From NCBI GenBank assembly GCA_036403235.1, contig DASWRI010000083.1, positions 1 through 64,000 of the forward strand: 64,000 nucleotides of DNA, written 5' to 3'. Below are positions 31,894-40,743 of the stretch, piece after piece. A model generated the notes under the pieces. That model was not told the origin of the DNA. It saw only the letters and a program-made list of their open reading frames with translations, and did no database searches. Origin of the DNA: JBGTFE01 sp036403235. Lineage in GTDB: Bacteria > Acidobacteriota > Blastocatellia > Pyrinomonadales > Pyrinomonadaceae. Every line of letters starts with the position of its first letter. The stretch's first letter is position 1. The position numbers and the translations under genes are program-made.

Positions 31894-31897
31894 GCAG
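31873..31897 (+). repeat. Tandem heptamer GCAGTGA at the 3' end of sbcD
   Basis: GCAGTGA, GCAGTGA, GCGGTGA and GCAGAAA follow each other with a 7-bp period. The second and third words supply the last codons and stop of sbcD. Confidence 0.8.
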
Positions 31898-31930
31898 AAA
31901 TTTGATTTATACAAATTAATAAAACAAAAA

Positions 31931-31956
31931 AGCGCGAGTGAAATTTCACTCGCGCT
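31931..31956. terminator. Perfect palindromic terminator between convergent genes
   Basis: A 26-bp perfect palindrome (13-bp half AGCGCGAGTGAAA) is flanked by an A-rich run on the left and TTTTA on the right. It separates sbcD (ends 31,893) from the PilZ gene (ends 31,985) and can act in both directions. Confidence 0.92.
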
Positions 31957-31984
31957 TTTAGCTTATCTTCAATTTAAAATTCCT

Positions 31985-32452
31985 TTATCCTTTGTCGATG
32001 CCGAGCGCGAGGCCTTTCGTTTTGCCGCGCTTTTTGCCGTATTGCAGAAATTCCTCGTAAGCGTCGCGTTCTTCCCTGCTCATTCTTTGAATCGCCGCGC
32101 CGATTAAAAATCTCGCTTCCGAGATATGCTGCCCGACCTGCTCGTATCGCTGCCCGACAATCTGCATCAGAATTTTCCCGCCCGGTAAATCGAGCTCGGC
32201 ATTGAGCGTCCGGTTTTCGCCGACCAGATAATATTCGCGCAGTCGAATGGCCGAAACGACGAAGGCAATTCCGGTTTTGCTCAAATCTTTCGTTTCGCCC
32301 GAAATCGAAAGATACTCGACTGATTTTTGCAGTTTTCCCGTAATCCGGTCGGGCTCAATCCAGATTTTTATCGGAACTTCGTAATTGTGCCGCGTCGAAA
32401 CCACACGTTCAGTCAGCGATTTATTAAACTTGGCAATCAACTTTCGTAACAT
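31985..32452 (-). CDS. PilZ-domain protein
   Basis: 155 residues. A basic N-terminal segment TERVVSTRHNYEVPIKIW precedes the beta barrel, and DLSKTGIAFVV supplies the D-x-S-x-x-G motif. RHNYEV is a degenerate form of the RxxxR c-di-GMP-binding motif (one Arg clear). So c-di-GMP binding is plausible but not certain. The C-terminal tail is Lys/Gly-rich. A secretion signal is absent. Probably a response element for the second messenger, acting on motility or surface polymer. Confidence 0.75.
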   Translation of the reverse strand: MLRKLIAKFNKSLTERVVSTRHNYEVPIKIWIEPDRITGKLQKSVEYLSISGETKDLSKTGIAFVVSAIRLREYYLVGENRTLNAELDLPGGKILMQIVGQRYEQVGQHISEARFLIGAAIQRMSREERDAYEEFLQYGKKRGKTKGLALGIDKG

Positions 32453-32552
32453 TATTTTTTTTGCTGCGTCGGGGGTTTATCCGGCCAACTTCCAGAATAA
32501 AACAACTTATAACGCTTTTTCGACAAAATATCAACAGCTATTTTTTATTTTT

Positions 32553-33398
32553 TCATTTTTTAAGCGATTCGCCGCCGTTGTCGGTGCTCTCCATCCGCGG
32601 ATTTTTGCCTTCTTCGCCTTCGGCCAAAAACGATAATTTTCCGGTTTTTCCGTAAGTGACGGGCTCGGCCGTCACCGTATATTTCTTTTTGTCGGGCGAA
32701 AGCATCAATTTGTAACTGTAGCCCGTTGTGCTTGTGTTTGTTACGTCGGCGGGCACGAAATTGTTTTGAATCAATGCCTGTAAATCTCCGTAAACGCCTT
32801 CATTCTGCAAGGCGAAAACCATTTCGGCCTTCATAATTCGCTCGCACATATCTTTAACCTCGTCCTGGCGCGCTTCGATGCGAACGGCGAAAAAATATTT
32901 GTTGCCTTCTTTTTTGACGAGCTTTTCGGCTTCTTCGTCGAGCGTCTGAATAATCCAGACATCGCCCTCGCGGCGCAGCTTTATTTGCTGAATCCCGGTT
33001 TTATTCGTTTTTATGTCGGGCAGATTCGCCGTTACGGTTGCCTTGTCGCCCGTGATTATCTCGCCGTTTATCTGAATTTCGGCGGGAACTTCCTGCGCCA
33101 GAGATTCAAAATCGACCTGCAAATCCTTGAGCTCGGCTTCGGTCAGACCTTCAATCGCCGGACGTAAGTTCGTCAGGAAAATCGCTTCGCGAAAACGCTT
33201 TTCACGCAGGTTTTTGTAAAAAGCGCGAACCGTATCGGCGGGCGAATTCGTTTCGATTTTTATTGTCGGCCGCGTTTGTGAATTTTTTGTTACGGTTTGA
33301 GTTTTTTCGTCCTGTCTGGCCGCTTCGACGGCGCAGCCGCCGGTTAAAATCGCGCTGAAAATTATAAAAAAGAGAACGCTGAAAAATTTATCGGGCAT
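32553..33398 (-). CDS. Lipoprotein with a DUF4878/NTF2-like segment, unrecognised
   Basis: 281 residues. Signal with lipobox ILTGGC (Cys at 22). Residues 50-160 have SPADTVRAFYKNLREKRFREAI, LTEAELKDLQVDFESLA, a pattern of DUF4878-like NTF2 folds. Residues 165-265 form a second segment (DEVKDMCERIMKAEMVFALQNEGVYG), with a Lys/Ser-rich end. No catalytic motif. Probably periplasmic, membrane-anchored. It has a short 100-bp space to the PilZ gene. Confidence 0.7.
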   Translation of the reverse strand: MPDKFFSVLFFIIFSAILTGGCAVEAARQDEKTQTVTKNSQTRPTIKIETNSPADTVRAFYKNLREKRFREAIFLTNLRPAIEGLTEAELKDLQVDFESLAQEVPAEIQINGEIITGDKATVTANLPDIKTNKTGIQQIKLRREGDVWIIQTLDEEAEKLVKKEGNKYFFAVRIEARQDEVKDMCERIMKAEMVFALQNEGVYGDLQALIQNNFVPADVTNTSTTGYSYKLMLSPDKKKYTVTAEPVTYGKTGKLSFLAEGEEGKNPRMESTDNGGESLKK

Positions 33399-33552
33399 TT
33401 GTCGATGACTCCAATCTGACCTTGAAATTGTGAAACAAAAGAAGTTATTCGTGGAAAACGGGCGTCGGGGAAAGAAAATCGGGGACGCGCCAAAATCATT
33501 ATAGCGCGTCCGGTATAAAAAGGTAAAACAAAATTTTACAAAATCGGCAAAA

Positions 33553-35595
33553 TTATTTCGATTTTTTGATGGACACGGTTTCTTCTCTTCCGGCTTCGAT
33601 TTTTACTTTCTGCGCGTCTTTGACGGCCGCGTCGAGCCATTTGAAAAATTCGTCCTGATTTCTGGCGGCTGCGCGCGCGTCAAAGCTGACAATCGCGTAT
33701 TCGCCCGGAGCGAGCTTTGTTTTAAATTCGCCGTCTTTGTCGGTTCTCACGGTGCGATAAAAACTCGTAATTCTGCGCCGCGCGGCGTCAACCGGAACGA
33801 GCGTAAATTCCGCGCCCGCAACGGGTTCTTTCTGCTCGCCCGTAACCTCGCCTTTCAGCGTTCCCGTATCTTTGGCGAGCACAATTTGAACATTTTGCAG
33901 CGTTTCGCCCTCTTTTATTTCAAACGGGCCGCCGAGCAAATCGACTCCGCCGGCGGTCGCGCTTTTGACGTAGAAATCTTCTTCGGAAATCTGTACGCTC
34001 AGGCGATTTTTTCCGACGATTACGTTTTCGAGCTTAAAATCGTGATTCGTTTTCGGCTGTTTCGGATAATATTCGTCGTAATAATTTCCGATGATGCCCG
34101 AAACTGACAGTTTATCCGCTTCGCTTGTCGCCTGAATCGACATCGATTTCGGCATTTCCTGGCTGTTTTCAACCGAAGCGGTGCCGGAAATCGTCGCGCC
34201 GTAGCCGAGCTCGACGACGATTTCCGAGACGTCTTTGTCTTCGATAATTATTTCCTGAGATTTTTTCGCGAGCTTTGGCTTTGGCGGAACGTCCCTGTAA
34301 GCGTTTGCGTTCGTATTGGCATAGGAATAATTGCCGAGATAATTTTGATACGAGCTTTCGCTTTCGACCGGCTCGACGACGATTTTGTAAGTTCCCTTCG
34401 GCAATTCCTTAAACTTCCAGTTTCCGTCTTCGTCGGTTATCGTCGCCTGCTCGCGATTCGTGCCGTTGCCGAAAATCGAAAAAACATCGTCGTCGTCGCC
34501 GTTTTTTGTCAAAACGATGCGTGCCTTGACGGACGATTTGTCTTTTGCCGCAACGGTGCGTCCTTCGAGCTTGTATAAATTGCGGCTCGGAATCGTCAGA
34601 TTTATCTCGGGAATTTCCTGACCCGCGCCGACGTTTATTATCTGTGCGGATTTTGTGTCGAGAGCGTCGGGATAAAAAAACGTTAAAAACGAGCTGCCGC
34701 TGAAAATGCCCTCGAACGGGTCGTAAGAGGAGCGCCCGCCGATTTCGCCGTGCGAGACGCTTTCGGTAACTTTGACGATATATTCACCCGCAGGCAAGCC
34801 GGAAAAACGATAAACGCCGCGGTCGTCGGTTTGAAAAACCCCGCTCGTCCGCATCGAAAACATCGTCGAGAGATTCGGAATAACGGTCATGAATTTGTCC
34901 TCGACTTTTCTCAGAATCTCAACTCTGACACCGATGGCCGCGTCGCCGTCGTCATACATTATGCGCCCGCCGATTGCGCCGCCGCGCTGCGCCGGAATTT
35001 GAACGTCGAGGGCGCTTACGCCGTCAACCGCTATTTTTTCAAAACCGGCAAACGCCTTTTGAAACGCTTCTTTTTCGCCGCCTCTGCTTTTGGCCAGCGA
35101 AAAATCGAAAAAAGCGAGCGGCGAGACGACGCCCGGAGCGTTAATAATCGGATAATAAGCGCCGGCGCGGACGTTTTTCATCTGAAAATTGCCGTCGTTG
35201 TCGGTCAGAGCCGAAGGTGCTGAGCTCGGCCCGCCTTCGCCGTCTTCGCTCATCAGCATAATCGAAGCGCGCTTGACGGCGCGTCCCGTATCGGCGTAAA
35301 AAACTCTGCCGCGAATCGTCGAATTAGCCGGAGGCGTCGGCGTCGGCGCGGGCATCATCTCTAATGACGAATTGGCGACGCGTGTAATTCTATTGGCCGA
35401 CGTATTGGCGGAAATTCTCGTGGTCAGTCGCGGCGTCGGCGGCGTTATCCGCGGAGCGGCGTTCGCGTTGGCTAATTTCGTCGAATTAGTTTGCAGATAG
35501 GCTTTCGAGGTCAGAATCGAAAAGCCGAGCGATAAACCGAAAGCGCAGAGCAAAACTCTGACGACAAAGCCGCGAATATTATTTTCAGGCACCAT
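33553..35595 (-). CDS. Large exported protein with carboxypeptidase-regulatory-like repeats
   Basis: 680 residues from ATG 35,595, which has GGAG 9 bp upstream. The longer frame to 35,766 runs through a terminator and into the OPT gene end, so it is rejected. Signal at about 1-32 (VVRVLLCAFGLSLGFSILTS). Several prealbumin-like domains follow: STIRGRVFYADTGRAVKRAS, DNDGNFQMKNVRAGAYYPI, DDRGVYRFSGLPAGEYIVKV, DEDGNWKFKELPKGTYKIVV, DKDGEFKTKLAPGEYAIVSF. These are the repeats found in many acidobacterial surface proteins. A Thr/Pro-rich spacer lies at 45-85. Function unknown, likely a scaffold. Confidence 0.85.
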   Translation of the reverse strand: MVPENNIRGFVVRVLLCAFGLSLGFSILTSKAYLQTNSTKLANANAAPRITPPTPRLTTRISANTSANRITRVANSSLEMMPAPTPTPPANSTIRGRVFYADTGRAVKRASIMLMSEDGEGGPSSAPSALTDNDGNFQMKNVRAGAYYPIINAPGVVSPLAFFDFSLAKSRGGEKEAFQKAFAGFEKIAVDGVSALDVQIPAQRGGAIGGRIMYDDGDAAIGVRVEILRKVEDKFMTVIPNLSTMFSMRTSGVFQTDDRGVYRFSGLPAGEYIVKVTESVSHGEIGGRSSYDPFEGIFSGSSFLTFFYPDALDTKSAQIINVGAGQEIPEINLTIPSRNLYKLEGRTVAAKDKSSVKARIVLTKNGDDDDVFSIFGNGTNREQATITDEDGNWKFKELPKGTYKIVVEPVESESSYQNYLGNYSYANTNANAYRDVPPKPKLAKKSQEIIIEDKDVSEIVVELGYGATISGTASVENSQEMPKSMSIQATSEADKLSVSGIIGNYYDEYYPKQPKTNHDFKLENVIVGKNRLSVQISEEDFYVKSATAGGVDLLGGPFEIKEGETLQNVQIVLAKDTGTLKGEVTGEQKEPVAGAEFTLVPVDAARRRITSFYRTVRTDKDGEFKTKLAPGEYAIVSFDARAAARNQDEFFKWLDAAVKDAQKVKIEAGREETVSIKKSK

Positions 35596-35634
35596 TTTAT
35601 ACTCCGTAATTTTTAAAAAACTTTTCGCAAAAAG

Positions 35635-35676
35635 GAAAAAGCCGTTCTGCGAAGTATAATGCAAAACGACTTTTTC
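35635..35676 (-). terminator. Terminator of the OPT transporter gene
   Basis: GAAAAAGCCGTT (35,635-35,646) and AACGACTTTTTC (35,665-35,676) form a 12-bp stem with one mismatch, and the minus strand continues with a T-rich run. It lies between the OPT stop at 35,697 and the next gene start at 35,595. Confidence 0.8.
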
Positions 35677-35696
35677 GGCTATATTATGCGAAAAAT

Positions 35697-38129
35697 TTAC
35701 TTCCGCTTTTTGCCCGTAAAGAGCAGCTCGCGCCCGACGTAATAAAGAATCAAAGCGAGAATCCAAAACGGAATCATCGCCAGCCAGTCCGAGTGTCGAC
35801 CGTCAAAAAACACATTTCCGCGCGCCAGAAAATCCCTGACGCCTTCGGACGAATTGAGAAACCAGTCGTAATTTGCTCCCGAAGGTCTTCCCTGCTCGAC
35901 CCATTTGGCGGCGTTTTGGACGAGTTTTCCCGAAGACCAGTCGCCGAAGTTCTTCTGCACCGAGGCCAGCGCGGGCAGAAACGCGAAAATGGCAAACAAG
36001 ATTCCGGCGACCGCCGCACCCGCAATATAGCCCGAAGCAATCAAAACGCCGTTTGATTTGTCGGTTTCGGCGATGATTTGTTCTTCGCTTAAGTTGCGCC
36101 GCGCGAGCTTTCGTTTGAGATACAAATCGACCGCCCAGCGAATGGCGCCGCCGACAAAAATCGGCGCGCTCGTCGAAATCGGCAGATAAATTCCGACGGC
36201 AAAGGCGAGCGATGGAATTCCGGTCAGCTCGAGCACAACCGCAATCATCGCGCCCATTATCACTAAACCCCAGGGCAAATCTCCGCCCAGAATTCCCTTG
36301 ATGATATAGCTCATCAAAGTCGCTTTCGGCGCGTCGTAACGCTCGATTTCGTTGTCGTTTTCGTCTTTTTTGATGGCGCCGTTTATCGCCGGGTCGACAA
36401 AATAGACGGGGCGATTTTCGTTATCGACCAGATATTTGCCGATGCCGCCGAGAGATTTGTCCGTGTTGTGCCAGACGTGATAGCTGTTTTTGTCGGTTCC
36501 GGCGTATTTGCCGGTTTTGACCGATTCCATACGCAAATTTGCGCCTTCTTTTCCGAGCTGGTTTTCGGCGACGCGAAAATTGGCGGAAAAAGCGGTCGGC
36601 TCGACTTTTTGATAGAGGGTTTTGGCGTCGTTGAGCCATAACAGCAACGGGCCTAAAATCAAGGCGGAGGCGAGCGCGCCGATTAAAATCGCAACTTGCT
36701 GGTGGCGCGGCGTCGAGCCGACGAGGAATCCGGTTTTCAAATCCTGCGAGGTCGTCCCGCCGTTCGAAGCGGCGATGCAGACGATTCCGCCGACCGACAG
36801 AGCCGTCACGAAATACGGGTCGGGCGCCGTCCAGCCGAGCGCGAGAAAAATCAGACAGGTAAAAAGAAGCGTCGCGACCGTCATGCCGGAAATCGGGTTC
36901 GAAGACGAGCCGACTTCGCCCGTCAGGCGCGATGAAACCGTGACGAACAAAAATCCGAAAATGATAATCAGGAGCGCGCCGAAAAATCCGACTTTCAATG
37001 TCGGGATAAACGTGATGACGATGACCAGCAGCAGAATTCCGATGACGACCCATTTCATCGACAAATCCTGGTCGGTGCGCGGAATCGTTCCGTCGTCTCC
37101 GGCACGGCTTCCGCGCAAATCGGCGAGCCCCGATTTGAGCCCGTGCCAGATGGTCGGAATCGAGCGCCCGAGGCTTATCAGGCCGCCGGCGACGACCGCG
37201 CCCGCGCCGATGTAGAGAATATACGCGTTGCGTAAATCGCTGATGCTCATGTCCTTGATGAGCCGCGACGGGTCGGTCGCGAGCCCGGGCGCGAGCGGCG
37301 TCGTCAAACCGTCGCCGAAATATTTAATCATCGGAATCAAAACAAGAAACGAGAGAATTCCGCCGCCGAGCATAATCGACGAAATATACGGCCCGATGAT
37401 ATAGCCGACGCCGAGCAGCGCCGGATTGTTTTCGAGCGAAATCGAGCCGCCTTTTAAGACGTTTTCGGGCATTTCCTTTCCCGGCTCGCCCTTGAAAAAG
37501 CTGAAAACATCGACCAAAGTTTTGTATATAAAACCGATGATAAAACCGATGGTGATGATTTTTCCGCCCTGCAGCGCGGCGTCGTCCGTGTCGGCCGTAT
37601 CGCCTTCATGCGAGGCTTCGCGCGATTCTTTTGATGCGCCCGCTTTGAGAACTTCGGCGCAGGCCGTGCCTTCCGGGTATTTTAGAAATCCGTGCTGGTC
37701 TTTTATCAAAGCGCGTCTGAGCGGAATCATCATCAAAATTCCGATAAGCCCGCCGAGCACGGCGACCATCGTCACGCGCCAGAATTCCAAATCGAAGCCC
37801 AAGATTAAAATCGCGGGCATCGTCACGCCGACGCCGAAGGCAATCGATTCGCCCGCCGAACCGGCCGTCTGGACGACGTTGTTTTCCAGAATCGTCGCGT
37901 CGCGCATACCGAATTTTGAAAGCAGACGAAAAAGCGTAATCGCAATTACGGCGACCGGAATCGAAGCCGAGACGGTCAAACCGGTTTTCAAAACGAGATA
38001 AAGCGAGGACGCGCCGAAAATGATGCCGAGAATCGTTCCGACGATTAAAGGAATCGGCGTCAGCTCGCGTATTTTTGCCGCGTCGGGAATGTATGGGCGA
38101 AAAACCTTCAAAAATGGATTGTTAGTCAT
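35697..38129 (-). CDS. OPT-family oligopeptide transporter
   Basis: 810 residues from ATG 38,129. Around 15 hydrophobic segments. The family's segments are clear: IPLIVGTILGIIFGASSLYLVLKTGL near the N-terminus, GTACAEVLKAG, SNGGTTSQDLKTGFLVGSTP and GIYLPISTSAPIFVGGAIRW. A polar insertion (about 505-605, NWLNDAKTLYQK... to RYDAPKATLM) lies outside a membrane run. OPT proteins import peptides or metal chelates. Terminator at 35,635-35,676. The upstream space carries a repeat shared with the M14 peptidase, so peptide uptake and peptide cleavage genes are divergent neighbours. Confidence 0.92.
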   Translation of the reverse strand: MTNNPFLKVFRPYIPDAAKIRELTPIPLIVGTILGIIFGASSLYLVLKTGLTVSASIPVAVIAITLFRLLSKFGMRDATILENNVVQTAGSAGESIAFGVGVTMPAILILGFDLEFWRVTMVAVLGGLIGILMMIPLRRALIKDQHGFLKYPEGTACAEVLKAGASKESREASHEGDTADTDDAALQGGKIITIGFIIGFIYKTLVDVFSFFKGEPGKEMPENVLKGGSISLENNPALLGVGYIIGPYISSIMLGGGILSFLVLIPMIKYFGDGLTTPLAPGLATDPSRLIKDMSISDLRNAYILYIGAGAVVAGGLISLGRSIPTIWHGLKSGLADLRGSRAGDDGTIPRTDQDLSMKWVVIGILLLVIVITFIPTLKVGFFGALLIIIFGFLFVTVSSRLTGEVGSSSNPISGMTVATLLFTCLIFLALGWTAPDPYFVTALSVGGIVCIAASNGGTTSQDLKTGFLVGSTPRHQQVAILIGALASALILGPLLLWLNDAKTLYQKVEPTAFSANFRVAENQLGKEGANLRMESVKTGKYAGTDKNSYHVWHNTDKSLGGIGKYLVDNENRPVYFVDPAINGAIKKDENDNEIERYDAPKATLMSYIIKGILGGDLPWGLVIMGAMIAVVLELTGIPSLAFAVGIYLPISTSAPIFVGGAIRWAVDLYLKRKLARRNLSEEQIIAETDKSNGVLIASGYIAGAAVAGILFAIFAFLPALASVQKNFGDWSSGKLVQNAAKWVEQGRPSGANYDWFLNSSEGVRDFLARGNVFFDGRHSDWLAMIPFWILALILYYVGRELLFTGKKRK

Positions 38130-38243
38130 CAAACTAAAACCTCCGAATTTTTCTAAAAGCGCACGGGGAAAGTATTCTGCAAGTAAAGTCTTGGCTTAAT
38201 TTACCTTGCAAGAAGCGCAATAAGCAAGTCTTTTCAAGAATTT

Positions 38244-38380
38244 TCACCACGGAGACACAGAGACACGGAGAAAATTAAATTAGTTTTTTTCTACTTTTCG
38301 CGCACCCTATGCTAAATTTATCTCATCCTGATTATGAAAAATTTTCTAAAAAACTCCGTGTTTCTGTGTCTCTGTGGTTT
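38244..38380. repeat. CAGAG-family inverted repeat whose right arm encodes a signal peptide
   Basis: The left arm 38,244-38,276 (CACCACGGAGACACAGAG then ACACGGAGAAAATT) faces the right arm 38,353-38,380 (CTCCGTGTTTCTGTGTCTCT then GTGGTTT). The right arm lies inside the M14 peptidase gene and encodes residues 8-16 (SVFLCLCGL). Confidence 0.9.
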
Positions 38381-40682
38381 ATTTTTTTCGCTCGCGATTT
38401 TGGCGCAAAAGATTCCCGCGCCCGCCGACGTGCTGGGGTTTACGCCCGGCGACGACAGAAAGCTGGCGAGCTGGGCGCAGACGATTGAATATTTCAAAAA
38501 ATTGGACGCCGCGAGCGACCGCGTTCGATTCGAGGAAATCGGTAAATCGACGCTCGGCGCGCCTTTTGTTTACGCGACGATTTCATCGCCCGCAAATTTG
38601 AAAAATCTCGAAAGATACAAGCGCATCAACCAAAAGCTCGCCGACCCGCGGCTTATCAAAAGCAACGAAAAACTCGCCGCGCAGCTCATCAAAGAAGGCA
38701 AAACAATTGTTTTAATCACCTGCGGCATTCATTCGGACGAAGTCGGCAGTCATCTTTCGTCGATGCTCATCGCGCACCGCCTGGCATCGTCAAACGACGC
38801 GGAAATTCTGAAAATTCTAAACGATACAATCATTCTGCTCGTGCCTTCCTTAAACCCGGACGGCGTCGATATTATCAAAAATTGGTACGACAAAACTCTC
38901 GGCACGCCGTTCGAAGGAACTGAGCCGCCCGAGCTTTACAACAAATACGTCGGACACGACGACAACCGCGATTGGTATGCGTTTACGCAGCTTGAGACGC
39001 AATTAACCGTCGATAAAATCCACAACGTCTGGCATCCGCAAATCGTCCACGACATACACCAGCAGGGCGAATTCGGCTCGCGCCTGTTTCTGCCGCCGTA
39101 TATGCCGCCGGTCGAGCCGAACGTGCCGAAGGAAATCGTCGAAGGCTACACCGAGCTCGGCAATTTTATGGCGCGGGCGATGCGCGAAAAAGGCTTCGAA
39201 GGAATTACGACCGATTCGACCTATGACGCGTGGACGCCTTCGCGCGCCTACTCACATTATCACGGCGGCGTGCGGATTTTATCGGAAACCGCTTCGTGCA
39301 AATTAGCCACGCCCGTTACGGTTAAATTCGACGATTTGCGAAATGGTTTGGGTTACGACCCGAAAAAGGAAACCGCAAATTTTTCGCCCGTCTGGAAAGG
39401 CGGCGAATGGCATCTCGGCGACATCACCAATTATATGACGACGGCCGCGTTCACGCTTCTCAAACACGCGTCGGACAACCGCGAGAAATGGCTCTCGAGA
39501 TTTTACGCCATCGGCAGAGAAGCCGTCAGACCACGCAGAAGCGGCGAATTGTCCGCTTATGTTTTTGACGACAGAGATGGCCGCTACAGCCCTGAATTCT
39601 GGTCGAGCCTAGACCGCGCGGGCGTCGAATACAGAGACGCCGGAAAATTTACATACAAAGGCCAAAAATTCGACAATTTCACCGCTATAATCCAGATGAA
39701 TCAACCTTACGCGGGATTTGCCAGAGCGATGATTGAATCGCAGAAATATCCGAACCTGCTCGACGAAAAAGGCCAGCCGATTCCGCCCTATGACGTCACG
39801 GCACACAATCTGGCTCTGCTGACGGACACAAAATTTGTCGAGGTGACGGCGCCGTTTAATTTCCCCAAACCGCCCGATTTGGGCATCGGCGCGGGAGTCG
39901 GCAGCGGAAACACTCTTGGAAGAAGCGGCGTGCGCCGGAAACTGCTTTATAAATCTTACGTTTCGTCGATGGACGAAGGCTGGACGCGTTGGGTTTTCGA
40001 TAATTATTATTCTCAAATTCAAGACGCCATCGGCGACACGTTCGTCTATCAATCGGTTTTTGACAAACAATTGAGAGAAGAAGATTTGTCTCAAACGGCG
40101 GGCGTTGTAATTTTCCCCGACCAATCGCCGAATCAAATCTTAAACGGCTATGCGAAAGGCTCGATGCCCGAAGGATACACGGGCGGCGTCGGCACGAAAG
40201 GCGTGGAAAACTTACGAAAATTTGTCGAAGCGGGCGGAACGCTCATATTTTTGAATCGCGCTTCGGATTTCGCCATCGAGCAGTTCGATTTGCCCGTCAA
40301 AGACATCACCAAAAATTTGCCGCGCAAGGATTTTTACATTCCCGGCTCTATCTTAAGGACGGAGCTCGATACGACGCACCCGATTGCCAAAAAAATGTCC
40401 AAAGAGTCGATAGCGTGGTTTGAAAACTCGCCCGTCTTCGAGATTCAAACCAATCCGCGTGAGCTTACAAATAATTTCCGCGTTATCGCGTCTTACCCGA
40501 AAAATCCGAAAGACATCCTGCTGTCCGGCTGGGCTCTGGGCGCGGAAAAAATCGCTGGCAAGGCGGCGCTCGTCGAATTTACCGTCGGCAAAGGAAAGAT
40601 AATTTTGTTCGGCTTCCGCCCGCAATATCGCGGCCAGAGCGTGGCCACTTTCCCGCTTTTCTTTAATGCGATAGCGGAGTGA
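38334..40682 (+). CDS. Exported M14-family zinc carboxypeptidase-like protein
   Basis: 782 residues. Export signal at 1-24 (hydrophobic core SVFLCLCGLFFSLAILA). Peptidase domain at 45-360: H133-S-D-E136 in CGIHSDEVGSH, SLNPDGVDIIKNW, third zinc ligand H239 or H242 in VHDIHQQG, and a likely catalytic Glu in RILSETASC. The C-terminal 300 residues hold a glutamine-amidotransferase-like fold pattern (GVVIFPDQSPNQILNGYA, GTLIFLNRASDFAI, GKGKIILFGFRPQYRGQS). This long layout is known from secreted bacterial M14 proteins. It probably cleaves C-terminal residues from peptides outside the cell. Confidence 0.9.
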   Translation: MKNFLKNSVFLCLCGLFFSLAILAQKIPAPADVLGFTPGDDRKLASWAQTIEYFKKLDAASDRVRFEEIGKSTLGAPFVYATISSPANLKNLERYKRINQKLADPRLIKSNEKLAAQLIKEGKTIVLITCGIHSDEVGSHLSSMLIAHRLASSNDAEILKILNDTIILLVPSLNPDGVDIIKNWYDKTLGTPFEGTEPPELYNKYVGHDDNRDWYAFTQLETQLTVDKIHNVWHPQIVHDIHQQGEFGSRLFLPPYMPPVEPNVPKEIVEGYTELGNFMARAMREKGFEGITTDSTYDAWTPSRAYSHYHGGVRILSETASCKLATPVTVKFDDLRNGLGYDPKKETANFSPVWKGGEWHLGDITNYMTTAAFTLLKHASDNREKWLSRFYAIGREAVRPRRSGELSAYVFDDRDGRYSPEFWSSLDRAGVEYRDAGKFTYKGQKFDNFTAIIQMNQPYAGFARAMIESQKYPNLLDEKGQPIPPYDVTAHNLALLTDTKFVEVTAPFNFPKPPDLGIGAGVGSGNTLGRSGVRRKLLYKSYVSSMDEGWTRWVFDNYYSQIQDAIGDTFVYQSVFDKQLREEDLSQTAGVVIFPDQSPNQILNGYAKGSMPEGYTGGVGTKGVENLRKFVEAGGTLIFLNRASDFAIEQFDLPVKDITKNLPRKDFYIPGSILRTELDTTHPIAKKMSKESIAWFENSPVFEIQTNPRELTNNFRVIASYPKNPKDILLSGWALGAEKIAGKAALVEFTVGKGKIILFGFRPQYRGQSVATFPLFFNAIAE

Positions 40683-40688
40683 ATTTTG

Positions 40689-40739
40689 ACACGGAGAAAA
40701 TTAAAAAAACTCTGCGCCTCTGTGTCTCTGTGGTGAAAT
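40689..40739. repeat. Short CAGAG-family inverted repeat
   Basis: ACACGGAGAAAATT on the left faces AACTCTGCGCCTCTGTGTCT on the right, with almost no spacer. It lies between the convergent M14 gene and the efflux gene. Confidence 0.75.
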
Positions 40740-40743
40740 TTCC

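Noticed and set aside
35596..35766. 57-codon extension of the 33,553 gene
   Set aside because: It crosses a terminator and enters the OPT gene end; ATG 35,595 has GGAG and starts a normal signal peptide.
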